Below, piece after piece: positions 26,714 through 36,011 of a DNA stretch of 61,021 nt. Each line of letters starts with the position of its first letter. Within the stretch, counting starts at the first letter, position 1. This DNA comes from Chloroflexota bacterium (GTDB taxonomy: Bacteria > Chloroflexota > Dehalococcoidia > Lucifugimonadales > GCA-2719675). The translations under genes and the position numbers were made by a program. The notes under the pieces were generated by a model, which saw only the letters and a list, made by a program, of their open reading frames with translations, did not search any database and had not been told where the DNA came from. The stretch lies in the NCBI GenBank assembly GCA_002719675.1, contig PBID01000005.1:60107-121127 (forward strand), read 5' to 3'.

Positions 26714-28711
26714 ATGATCACTGAATTATTTGTATGGCTAATAATATTTTTGCCAATGGCTGCATTTGCTGCCATCAGTTTATTCATACGACCTTTTCTA
26801 AATAAACAAGATATTATTTCTTCATATGTAAGTATTTCATCTATATCATTATCATTTATTCTATCAATTTGGGCATTGATATCTGTGTTATCTTCACAGG
26901 AAAAAATAATTTTCAATTCATTTTCCTGGTTAGAAATAGGTTCCATCAACATTACTATGGGTCTCTTACTTGATCCTTTATCCTCAATAATGCTTGTTGT
27001 TGTAACTTCAGTTAGTTTATTAGTACAAATATATTCTGTTGGTTATATGCATGATGATAAAAGTTATTCAAGATATTTTGCCTATTTGTCACTTTTTACT
27101 GCTTCTATGCTAGGGCTTGTTTTAGCTATCAATATAATTCAATTATTTCTTTTTTGGGAATTAGTTGGATTGTGCTCTTATTTGTTAATTGGATTTTGGA
27201 CAACTCGACCCTCTGCAGCTGCTGCATCTAAAAAAGCTTTCCTAATGACTCGTGTTGGAGATGTTGGTTTTCTAATTGCAATATTATATTTATCAAAATT
27301 TACTGATGTTTTTTCAGTACAATCTTTAAATCCATTTTTAATTACTGATTTAACTAATGAATTAGCAATTTCTATTCTCTCTGTAAACTCAATAACAATT
27401 GTCACAATCGGTATTTTCTTAGGTGCTATAGGGAAATCTGGACAGTTTCCATTACATACCTGGTTGCCAGATGCGATGGAAGGCCCAACTCCAGTAAGTG
27501 CTTTAATTCATGCTGCAACAATGGTAGCTGCTGGAGTCTTTTTGGTAGCTCGCTTTTTCCCTTTATTTGAATCCTCTTCTTTCTCTATGAATTTCATAGC
27601 TATTATTGGAATTATAACTATTTTATTATCTGCAACATTGGGTTTGATTATGACAGATATAAAACGTGTTCTAGCATATTCTACTGTAAGCCAACTTGGA
27701 TATATGATGCTTGCATTAGGTGTAGGAGCTTATGTTCCAGCAATTTTCCACCTATTCACTCACGCTTATTTTAAAGCATTGTTATTTCTAGGTTCTGGTA
27801 ATGTAAGTCATGCTGCTGGTGGTACTTTTGACATGAGATTCTTTGGTGGATTAAGAAAATATATGCCTCTAACATTCTTCGCTTTTTTAATCGGAGCATT
27901 AAGTCTATCTGGTATATTCCCATTTGCAGGATTTTGGAGCAAAGATGAAATACTTACAAATTTATATTCTAGTAACCACATACTGCATAACTATATATTT
28001 TATTTAGCTTTGTTTGGCACTTTCTTAACTTCTTTATATATGTTTCGAGTAATATTTCTAACTTTTTATGGTGAATTTAGAGGTGGTTCTGATAAAGATA
28101 AAGATACTGTTCATCGCATACCGATACATCTCTCTGATCCTCATAAATTAATGGTTTTGCCAATTATTTTTCTTGCTATATCTACGATCATTTTTGGATA
28201 CCTTTTAAATCCAACTATAGATATTCTATTTTTAGAAGCTCATTGGTTATCTAATTTTCTTGAATTAGAACATACTAATCATCATCATGTGAGCTTTAGC
28301 ATGATAATTGCTATTATTTCTACTCTATTTGCTTCAGCAGGAATTTTTTCTGCCTATATTCTTTACTATAAAAATAACAATTTGATTTCACAAATTAAAA
28401 ATCGTCTCAAATATTTCGGGACAATCCTTGAAAATAAATATTTCATTGATTATTTATACGAAAGAATCATTGTTACAAATTTTATATATAAATATTTATC
28501 AAAGTTTTTATATTGGTTCGACCAAAATGTTGTTGATGGAGTCGTTCAAATGGTCGATTTATTCTCCAAGAAAATTGCATATCAATTTGGTAGATTACAA
28601 ACAGGACAACTACAAAATTATGCGTTAGCAATTACTATAGGTGTGGTATTAATTTTTATTTTTTATGGGGTCAATAATAAAATTTGGAACCTCGTTAATC
28701 TAAGTATATAA
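26714..28711 (+). CDS. nuoL: NADH-quinone oxidoreductase subunit L
   Basis: A 665-residue antiporter-like subunit, the distal proton pump. FWELVGLCSYLLIGFW holds the key glutamate and HTWLPDAMEGPTPVSALIHA the conserved lysine-helix region. The C-terminal part (about 560-665) is the long lateral helix and final helix. It ends 10 bases before nuoM. Confidence 0.98.
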   Translation: MITELFVWLIIFLPMAAFAAISLFIRPFLNKQDIISSYVSISSISLSFILSIWALISVLSSQEKIIFNSFSWLEIGSINITMGLLLDPLSSIMLVVVTSVSLLVQIYSVGYMHDDKSYSRYFAYLSLFTASMLGLVLAINIIQLFLFWELVGLCSYLLIGFWTTRPSAAAASKKAFLMTRVGDVGFLIAILYLSKFTDVFSVQSLNPFLITDLTNELAISILSVNSITIVTIGIFLGAIGKSGQFPLHTWLPDAMEGPTPVSALIHAATMVAAGVFLVARFFPLFESSSFSMNFIAIIGIITILLSATLGLIMTDIKRVLAYSTVSQLGYMMLALGVGAYVPAIFHLFTHAYFKALLFLGSGNVSHAAGGTFDMRFFGGLRKYMPLTFFAFLIGALSLSGIFPFAGFWSKDEILTNLYSSNHILHNYIFYLALFGTFLTSLYMFRVIFLTFYGEFRGGSDKDKDTVHRIPIHLSDPHKLMVLPIIFLAISTIIFGYLLNPTIDILFLEAHWLSNFLELEHTNHHHVSFSMIIAIISTLFASAGIFSAYILYYKNNNLISQIKNRLKYFGTILENKYFIDYLYERIIVTNFIYKYLSKFLYWFDQNVVDGVVQMVDLFSKKIAYQFGRLQTGQLQNYALAITIGVVLIFIFYGVNNKIWNLVNLSI

Positions 28712-28721
28712 AGGATTTGAA

Positions 28722-30227
28722 TTGGATTTTAATGGATCTGGGCTATTAACTTTATTAATATTTTTACCTTTACTAGGTGCTGTAATCATTTCTTCGATTA
28801 TACGTAAAGACAATATAGTTAGATATTTTGCTCTATCTATAGTAACTATTGAATTAATAATTTCTCTATTTATTTTCTTTTCATTTGATAAAAATTCTAC
28901 TCAAAAATTTCAACTCATCGATTCTATCAATAACTGGATCTCCGTAAATTCATTTAATGTACAATATCTTGTAGGTATAGATGGTTTAAGCTTACCATTA
29001 CTTTTACTTTGCTCTATCCTAATGTTTGTAGCTGTTTTAGCGTCATGGTCTATTTCATCCAGAGTTTCAGAATATTTCACTTGGTTACTTGTCCTTCAAA
29101 CCGCCGTTTTAGGTGTATTTTGCTCTTTAGATCTCATAATGTTTTTCCTGTTTTGGGAACTAGAGCTTGTCCCCATGTTTTTCTTGATTTCAATATGGGG
29201 TGCTGGACGAAAAGAATACTCTGCTATGAAATTCCTTCTATACACTTTGTTTGGTAGTGCATTTTTATTAATCGGTATTCTAGCCATATATTTTTCTACG
29301 GATACCTTCGATATGACAGTTTTACCTACATTAATGAAATCTTCTATATTAATTCTTCCTAGTACACTCATATTTTTCATGTTCCTATTAGGATTCTCAA
29401 TTAAATTACCTGTATTCCCATTCCATACATGGCTTCCTGATGCGCATACAGATGCTCCTACAGCAGTGAGTGTCATTTTAGCTGGTGTTTTACTTAAAAT
29501 GGGTGGATACGGAATTATTCGAATAGTTATAACTTTATTTGAAGAACCATCTATTGCGTTTGCTTATATCTTCGCTTTATTGGGTGTTGTAAATATTATT
29601 TATGGTGCCTTAATAACTATTCAGCAAAAGGATCTTAAACGTTTAATTGCATATAGTAGTATCAGTCATATGGGTTATGTACTTCTTGGAATTTCTTCTA
29701 TCGCTGCAACAAATACAGACCAGGTACTTTTAGGTTTAACAGGTGCTTCTATGCAAATGTTTACACACGGAACTATTACAGGATTATTGTTTTTATGTGT
29801 AGGTATTCTATATGATAAAACTCACACTAGATATATACCTGATTTAGGTGGTTTGTCTCAAAAGATGCCACTATTGACCATAGCAATTATTGTAGGAGGA
29901 TTAGCTTCCTTAGGATTACCTTCTACTAGTGGTTTTATATCTGAGCTATTAATATTTTTGTCAGCATTTAATGTATTTCCAATTTATACCATTATTGGTG
30001 TATCTGGTATAGTACTTACAGCCGGATATATTCTATGGATGATTCAACGTACTTTCTTTGGACCAATTAATCAACGATTCGAAACATTATCTGGTGTAAA
30101 TTCTTTACAAGCATTAGCAATGTATTTGTTAGTTTTATCTATACTTATAGTTGGGATTTACCCAAATATTATTACATCAGTATTTGAATCTGGTATATCA
30201 AATATAATTTCAATACCAAGTTCTTAA
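28722..30227 (+). CDS. nuoM: NADH-quinone oxidoreductase subunit M
   Basis: A 501-residue antiporter-like subunit. FWELELVPMFFLISIWG carries the essential glutamate and HTWLPDAHTDAPTAVSVIL the proton-channel segment; YSSISHMGYVLLG follows. The start codon is TTG with AAGGA upstream. It ends 11 bases before nuoN. Confidence 0.97.
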   Translation: MDFNGSGLLTLLIFLPLLGAVIISSIIRKDNIVRYFALSIVTIELIISLFIFFSFDKNSTQKFQLIDSINNWISVNSFNVQYLVGIDGLSLPLLLLCSILMFVAVLASWSISSRVSEYFTWLLVLQTAVLGVFCSLDLIMFFLFWELELVPMFFLISIWGAGRKEYSAMKFLLYTLFGSAFLLIGILAIYFSTDTFDMTVLPTLMKSSILILPSTLIFFMFLLGFSIKLPVFPFHTWLPDAHTDAPTAVSVILAGVLLKMGGYGIIRIVITLFEEPSIAFAYIFALLGVVNIIYGALITIQQKDLKRLIAYSSISHMGYVLLGISSIAATNTDQVLLGLTGASMQMFTHGTITGLLFLCVGILYDKTHTRYIPDLGGLSQKMPLLTIAIIVGGLASLGLPSTSGFISELLIFLSAFNVFPIYTIIGVSGIVLTAGYILWMIQRTFFGPINQRFETLSGVNSLQALAMYLLVLSILIVGIYPNIITSVFESGISNIISIPSS

Positions 30228-30238
30228 GTAGGAGAAAT

Positions 30239-31729
30239 ATGTCTATCAATGATCTATTAATATTATTTCCAGAAATCATGGTTATTGTAACTGGGTTATC
30301 TATACTTATTATCGATTTATTTATTTCAAATAAACGTATCTTACCTTTAGTTACAGTTTTAGGATTATTTACTGCATTACTGTTCCTGATATATCAAATG
30401 TCATCAGGTTTAACGATTGATGAATCTTCTTTGTTAAATTCAGCTATTGTATTTGACCAATTTGGTATATTATACAAATTCATCATAACATTTTGCTCCT
30501 TATCAATCATTATTGGGTCTACAGGATTTACAAAATCTTTCAATAAATTCAGTTCTGAATTTTACGCTCTAATGTTATTTTCAACTTCAGGAATGATGTT
30601 TCTTTCATCAGCATCTGAACTCATCTTTTTATACCTTTCAATTGAATTAACAACACTTCCTTTAATTGCACTGTCTGCGATACATAAAACAAGCAAATCC
30701 ACTGAATCTTCATTAAAATTCTTGATTTTAGCAGCAGTAAGCTCAGCTATATTATTGTATGGAATTGTACTTTTATATGGTTTAACAGGAACAACAGATA
30801 TTCAACTCATTAGTTCTACATTAACAGATCTTTTTAAAAATGGTGAAACCAAATATATCCCAATTGCTTTAATAATTATTACTTTGATTGTCACTGGATT
30901 TGGATTCAAGATTTCTGCAGTACCATTTCAAATGTGGACTCCCGATGTCTATGAAGGAGCACCTATTCCTATTACTACTTTCTTATCTGTAGCAAGTAAA
31001 ACTGCTGCATTCGCTGCTTTAATTAGGATTTCCACTCTAATTTTCCCAAATTTATCACAGGATATTTCTTGGGGGCAAGTTATTGCTATTATATCTGCTC
31101 TTTCTATGACTGTAGGAAACTTTTCAGCGATACTTCAAAATAGCTTTAAAAGAATGATGGCTTATAGCACTATAGCCCATGCAGGATATCTCTTAATTGG
31201 AATTTCTGCTATTTCTGTTGGAGTTAGTGATCTAATCACTAATTCAATCTCTACAATGACATTTTATTTAATTGGTTATTGCTTAATAAATATGACAGCA
31301 TTTATATCTGTAATGTGTATTTTAAATACTATAGAAAATGATTCAATTAAAAAATTGTCTGGATTAGGTAAATCTTCACCAATGATTGCTTTCTGTTTAG
31401 CTATTTCAATGGTTGCTTTAACAGGATTACCACCAACAATTGGTTTTATTGGTAAATTGTATTTATTTAGTGTTGGATTTGATTCTGGATTTGATTGGTT
31501 AGTTTTAATAGCTTTATTGAATAGCGTAATTGCTGCTTATTATTATTTACGTGTTGTTAAAGTTATGTATTTAGAGACTTCATCTAAATCAAAAGTTTTT
31601 AGTGTTTCATTAATGCCAAAAATAACAATACTTTCATTAACAATTTTTATAATTTTGTTCGGTGTAATTCCTGGACCAATCGTTGATATTACTATTAATG
31701 CTGCAGAATCTATCTCAATATTCAGATAG
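30239..31729 (+). CDS. nuoN: NADH-quinone oxidoreductase subunit N
   Basis: A 496-residue antiporter-like subunit, last of the eleven complex I genes. LSIELTTLPLIALSA, MWTPDVYEGAPIPITTFLSV and YSTIAHAGYLLIG are conserved. AGGAGA precedes the ATG. The operon may continue into nadK 73 bases later. Confidence 0.97.
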   Translation: MSINDLLILFPEIMVIVTGLSILIIDLFISNKRILPLVTVLGLFTALLFLIYQMSSGLTIDESSLLNSAIVFDQFGILYKFIITFCSLSIIIGSTGFTKSFNKFSSEFYALMLFSTSGMMFLSSASELIFLYLSIELTTLPLIALSAIHKTSKSTESSLKFLILAAVSSAILLYGIVLLYGLTGTTDIQLISSTLTDLFKNGETKYIPIALIIITLIVTGFGFKISAVPFQMWTPDVYEGAPIPITTFLSVASKTAAFAALIRISTLIFPNLSQDISWGQVIAIISALSMTVGNFSAILQNSFKRMMAYSTIAHAGYLLIGISAISVGVSDLITNSISTMTFYLIGYCLINMTAFISVMCILNTIENDSIKKLSGLGKSSPMIAFCLAISMVALTGLPPTIGFIGKLYLFSVGFDSGFDWLVLIALLNSVIAAYYYLRVVKVMYLETSSKSKVFSVSLMPKITILSLTIFIILFGVIPGPIVDITINAAESISIFR

Positions 31730-31802
31730 TATCAAGTAATTTGAAAGCAACACTTATCAGTGATAGACTCATATAAGAAATAATTTATCACAGGCAGAAT
31801 CT

Positions 31803-32642
31803 ATGGACAAAAAAACTTTCATAGGATTTATATTTAATGAATCAATTCCAAAATCTGAGGAACTAGTTAATCAACTTAAGTCTCTCTTATCTAATGATTA
31901 TTGTATTTGGACATCTCCAGGCGACCAAATAAACATTAAATCAACTGTTTTATCTGATACTAAAATTGTTGTCACCGCTGGTGGTGATGGAACTATTCTA
32001 AAGGCAAGTAGAATTTGTTCGCGTTATGGAATCCCTATACTTGGTATTAACCTTGGTAGGGTAGGTTTCATGACGGAACTACGACCTGAAGAAGCATCTC
32101 AACAGATATTTACATATTTAAATAGAAATTCTATAAAATTTGATTCAAGATTGATGTTGCAATGCGAAATATTTGATAATTCTAAATCCAAACCAATCCA
32201 AATAATTGACGCTTTAAATGATGTTGTAATTTCTAGAGGTTCTGATCCAAAATTACTTGATATAAAAACAAAAATTGATTCAGCTGATATGCATAGTTAC
32301 CGTGCTGACGGATTAATTATTTCATCGCCTACTGGGACGACAGGTTATAGCCTAGCAGCTGGAGGGCCAATTATTGCACCTGATTCACAAGTAATGTTAT
32401 TACAACCTCTGGCAGCCCATATGAATTTTTCAAAAAGCTTAGTTATAGCAGAAAAATCTATCCTCGAAATATCATTGATTTCAAAGCAACCAGCTTCACT
32501 GATTATTGATGGAATCAAAGAAACTGATTTTTCCAATAACCACTTAATACGTATTACAAAAAGCCCCAATACTACTGTGTTTTTACGTAAAGATTCTATG
32601 AATAACTTTTACGCAACATTAACAAATAAACTACTCTCATAA
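31803..32642 (+). CDS. nadK: NAD kinase
   Basis: Phosphorylates NAD to NADP. The GGDGT motif is at residues 60-64, and NLGRVGFMTEL and SPTGTTGYSLAAGGPI are the other two NAD-kinase blocks. The length of 279 is typical. It lies between nuoN and a Nudix gene, pointing to a nicotinamide-nucleotide theme downstream of complex I. Confidence 0.96.
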   Translation: MDKKTFIGFIFNESIPKSEELVNQLKSLLSNDYCIWTSPGDQINIKSTVLSDTKIVVTAGGDGTILKASRICSRYGIPILGINLGRVGFMTELRPEEASQQIFTYLNRNSIKFDSRLMLQCEIFDNSKSKPIQIIDALNDVVISRGSDPKLLDIKTKIDSADMHSYRADGLIISSPTGTTGYSLAAGGPIIAPDSQVMLLQPLAAHMNFSKSLVIAEKSILEISLISKQPASLIIDGIKETDFSNNHLIRITKSPNTTVFLRKDSMNNFYATLTNKLLS

Positions 32643-32646
32643 TATT

Positions 32647-33177
32647 ATGGATATAGAAAATACAATTAAATCAGAGTTAATATATTCAGGTCAATTATTA
32701 GAACTTCGTAGAGATATTATTTCTACTACTTCAGGTAAATCATTTCGTGAAGTAATACGACATCCAGGTGCCTCTGTAATAATTCCGTACACATCTAACA
32801 ACAAAATAATATTTGTGAAACAATTCCGTTATGCAATAAGCAATTTTTTAATTGAATTACCAGCAGGATTGATAGAAAAAAACGAATCCCATAAAGATAC
32901 AGCTCAAAGAGAACTTCGAGAAGAAACCGGATACAGTGCTAAAAAATTAAGCAACATAGGTAAATTTTGGACTGCTCCGGGATTTTGTGATGAATTGATA
33001 CATGTCTATTTAGCAGAAGATTTAAGTTATGATCCATTACCTAGTGATTTAGATGAAGATATCGAAACAATAGAAATAGAATTAAATCAAGCGAACGAAG
33101 AAATTATTGCTGGAAAGATAACTGATTCCAAAACAATATCTGCATTAAATATGTTCTCATTACTTTTAAAAAATTAA
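32647..33177 (+). CDS. nudF: Nudix hydrolase, ADP-ribose pyrophosphatase type
   Basis: A 176-residue Nudix protein. The Nudix box G-x5-E-x7-REUxEExGU is exact at residues 74-96 (G74, E80, R88, E89, E92, E93, G95). Length, the FVKQFRYA motif and the PAG before the box fit ADP-ribose pyrophosphatases. It is 4 bases after nadK. Its stop overlaps that of the convergent ftsZ by 4 bases. Confidence 0.88.
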   Translation: MDIENTIKSELIYSGQLLELRRDIISTTSGKSFREVIRHPGASVIIPYTSNNKIIFVKQFRYAISNFLIELPAGLIEKNESHKDTAQRELREETGYSAKKLSNIGKFWTAPGFCDELIHVYLAEDLSYDPLPSDLDEDIETIEIELNQANEEIIAGKITDSKTISALNMFSLLLKN

Positions 33178-34190
33178 TTGAAAGAAAAAACTTTTTGATC
33201 TAATTGTGTTTCAAACGAAAGATAACTAGAATCCTTATCGTCATTACTTTCTTCAGTATTTATATTTTTTGATGTAGCTAATGCCGTAATAGATATCTCT
33301 TTTTTCCATTTTTTATTTTCTATCAATCCAAATATTATATTCGAATTTTCATTTGTTTTTTTACGTAGAGTTTCAACTATATATTCAACGTTATCAAAAT
33401 TTATATCATTTCCTCCATGTATATTTATTAATAACTTTGAATATTCATTGAAAGGATTTTGAATCATTGGATGTGTAGTTAAATCAAGAATAGCATCTTC
33501 TAAAAAATTATTACCTTTACCTATACCTTTAGACATAAATGATTCACCACCATCGCGTAATAAACTCAATAAATCACTGAAATCAACATTAATTGTACCG
33601 GTAGTATTAATAATTTCATATATTCCAGAAATAGACTGATCTATAACAGAATCTGCCAATAAAAAAGCTTCATGAATTGAGATATTTCTATTTTGTTTAT
33701 TGAGCAGGGAATTATTATCAATTATTATGAAAGTATCGACATATTTTTTAATATTTTCAATAGCTATATTTGCTAAATTGGCTCTATTTGAACCTTCGAA
33801 AGTAAATGGCATTGTGAAAACCCCGATTGTTGGAATTTTATTTTTCCGACAGATTTCTGAAATTAATGGAGTCGCACCAGATCCAGTACCACCTCCTAAA
33901 CCAGCTGTAATAAATAGTAAATCAGTATCTAATAATAATTCTTGTATTTGTTTTTTACTTTCTTGAATAGCTTTTTTAGCGATTAGAGGATCACCACCAG
34001 CACCTTGACCGTTTGTTAACTTTGGACCTATAGCAAATGTATGTGTATCATCTAACAATGATAATGCATTAACATCAGTATTTATAGCTATAGATTTCAT
34101 TTGAGAATTGGATTTGATTCGAGATATAGTGTTACCACCACATCCACCTACACCAATTAATTTTATATTGTGTTTAAGTAAATTTGACAT
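33174..34190 (-). CDS. ftsZ: Cell division protein FtsZ (short form)
   Basis: A tubulin-like GTPase of 338 residues. The N-terminal IKLIGVGGCGGN, the tubulin signature GGGTGSGAT (99-107) and the catalytic T7 loop NVDFSD (N201, D203, D206) are all present, so GTP hydrolysis should work. It is shorter than most FtsZ: residues after about 310 are a short acidic linker, and the usual C-terminal peptide that binds FtsA/ZipA-type partners is not obvious. The ATG has AGAGG 6 bases upstream. It may be the main FtsZ or a divergent paralogue. It has its own promoter with an SOS box at 34214-34242. Confidence 0.9.
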   Translation of the reverse strand: MSNLLKHNIKLIGVGGCGGNTISRIKSNSQMKSIAINTDVNALSLLDDTHTFAIGPKLTNGQGAGGDPLIAKKAIQESKKQIQELLLDTDLLFITAGLGGGTGSGATPLISEICRKNKIPTIGVFTMPFTFEGSNRANLANIAIENIKKYVDTFIIIDNNSLLNKQNRNISIHEAFLLADSVIDQSISGIYEIINTTGTINVDFSDLLSLLRDGGESFMSKGIGKGNNFLEDAILDLTTHPMIQNPFNEYSKLLINIHGGNDINFDNVEYIVETLRKKTNENSNIIFGLIENKKWKKEISITALATSKNINTEESNDDKDSSYLSFETQLDQKVFSFN

Positions 34191-34213
34191 CTGATCCTCT
34201 TTCTAATCAATAT

Positions 34214-34242
34214 ATTAGAACAGACGTTCTACTAAATGTCAA
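34214..34242 (-). promoter_or_regulatory. ftsZ promoter with LexA-type SOS box in the spacer
   Basis: On the minus strand a consensus -35 TTGACA (34242-34237), a 17-base spacer and a -10 TCTAAT (34219-34214, 5 of 6 to consensus) precede ftsZ. The palindrome AGAAC-AGAC-GTTCT (34217-34230) lies between and partly over the -10. GAAC-N4-GTTC is the core of the Gram-positive/Actinobacteria-type LexA box. The -35 begins 3 bases after the mutL stop, so this promoter would separate ftsZ expression from the mutL transcript. Confidence 0.7.
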
Positions 34243-34244
34243 TG

Positions 34245-36011
34245 TTAATTGATTCGACGAAAATCTTTTTCAAGTTTATTGTATGTAAAATTTAATATAG
34301 TAGGTCTACCATGAGGGCATGAAAAGGGACTTGTAGTCATTCTTAATTGTTCCAATATTTCTATCATTTCTTTATTAACTAAATTATCTCCCGCTTTCAC
34401 ACTACTATGGCAAGCAATTGTTGCGAAATGTTTATGTTCTTTACTATTAAGTCCCTCTTCTTCATCAATTTGTCCTATCAAATCATTCAAATAATTAACT
34501 GGATCATTTTTAGAAAAAATTTTGGGTATAGAGCGTATGATTATTGCTGATTCTCCAAATTTTTCGATTTCATATCCCAGCTGATTTAACATAACAATTT
34601 TTCTGTTTAATGAATCACTTTGAATCATTCCTGTATCTATTGTAAGAGATTCAAGTAATTTTTGACTTTGTATTTCACCAGAATAATAAGATTCATTCAG
34701 GGAGTCATAAATTATCCTTTCATGAGCAGCATGTTGATCAATAATATATAATCCATTTTTACCTTCTGCCAAAATATATGTTTTTTTTAATTGACCTAAA
34801 ACATTTAAACTAGTTAATATTTCCTTAAATGGTAGATTAGGATAACTAGTATTTTGATTCCCGTAATCTGAAATATTTAATTCAGATTGTTTAAAATAAT
34901 TTTTATTACTTATATATGAAGAAGCTTTGTGATTTTGACGGGTTTCTTTTTCAAAATTATAATTTTGATCACTAGATAAAATTTGAAAATTTGATCCTGA
35001 GGAATTAACAGTTGATTTTGTTAAAATTGTTTTTCGAATTAACCGTTCTAAATTTGAAAAAATCAATTGATGATTAATGAATTTAATTTCATTTTTAGAT
35101 GGATGGATATTTACATCTATTTCTAATGGATCTATTTCTAAATTAATTATTGCAGTAGGAAATTTTCTTTCGTTTAGATATGATTTATATCCACTTTCTA
35201 TTGCATATGTTAATAATTTATCCTCAATATTTCTTCCATTAACGAATAGCTTTATTTTTTTTCTATTACTATTTTGTATTATGTTATTTGAAATATAACC
35301 CTGGAACATATCATTCGATTTATCAGAAATTAATTCAAACAAATTGTCAGCAATTTCAAGGTTATATACCTCAGAAACTGCATCTAAGATTTTCCCGTTC
35401 CCACTTGTAGATAATATTTTTTTTGTATTGTGGAACAATTGAAATTGGATATTTGGAAAACCTAATGCTAAATTAACCACTACATTTTTGATGTGTTGAA
35501 ATTCTGTAGATGCAGATTTTAAAAATTTTTTTCGTGCTGGCAAATTATCAAATAAATTTTTTACAGTGATAGATGTTCCAGTTTTAATTCCATGTTCTTT
35601 TATACCAGTATCTTTACCATAATTAGATTCAAGGAATGTCCCTCTATTTTCTGAAATAAATTTTGTTTCTATTGAAAACAAAGATACAGATGAAATTGCG
35701 TGTAATGCTTCGCCTCTGAATCCAAGAGTATTTATATTTGATAAATCAGATTCATTACTAATTTTACTGGTAGCAAATCTCATTAAAGATGTTTTTACTT
35801 GATTTTTGGGAATTCCAATTCCATTGTCAGTGATATTGATTGTATCTAATCCTCCATTCACTAAGTAAATAATTATTTGAGAGGATTCAGCGTCAATAGA
35901 ATTTTCAATCAATTCTTTAACTACAGAGGAAGGACGATCAACAATTTCACCTGCAGCTATTTTTGAAGAAATATGATTTGGTAATATTTGTATCTTTTTT
36001 TTATTAGTCAT
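34245..36011 (-). CDS. mutL: DNA mismatch repair protein MutL
   Basis: A 588-residue GHKL ATPase with a C-terminal nuclease domain. ATP motifs are VVKELIENSIDA (E33, N37), DNGIGI (62-67) and TLGFRGEAL (95-103). The C-terminal DQHAAHERIIYD near residue 424, ACHSSVKAGD and CPHGRP near 565 match endonuclease-type MutL, which nicks the new strand in organisms without MutH. No mutS is in the window. It overlaps pyrD by 8 bases. Confidence 0.96.
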   Translation of the reverse strand: MTNKKKIQILPNHISSKIAAGEIVDRPSSVVKELIENSIDAESSQIIIYLVNGGLDTINITDNGIGIPKNQVKTSLMRFATSKISNESDLSNINTLGFRGEALHAISSVSLFSIETKFISENRGTFLESNYGKDTGIKEHGIKTGTSITVKNLFDNLPARKKFLKSASTEFQHIKNVVVNLALGFPNIQFQLFHNTKKILSTSGNGKILDAVSEVYNLEIADNLFELISDKSNDMFQGYISNNIIQNSNRKKIKLFVNGRNIEDKLLTYAIESGYKSYLNERKFPTAIINLEIDPLEIDVNIHPSKNEIKFINHQLIFSNLERLIRKTILTKSTVNSSGSNFQILSSDQNYNFEKETRQNHKASSYISNKNYFKQSELNISDYGNQNTSYPNLPFKEILTSLNVLGQLKKTYILAEGKNGLYIIDQHAAHERIIYDSLNESYYSGEIQSQKLLESLTIDTGMIQSDSLNRKIVMLNQLGYEIEKFGESAIIIRSIPKIFSKNDPVNYLNDLIGQIDEEEGLNSKEHKHFATIACHSSVKAGDNLVNKEMIEILEQLRMTTSPFSCPHGRPTILNFTYNKLEKDFRRIN

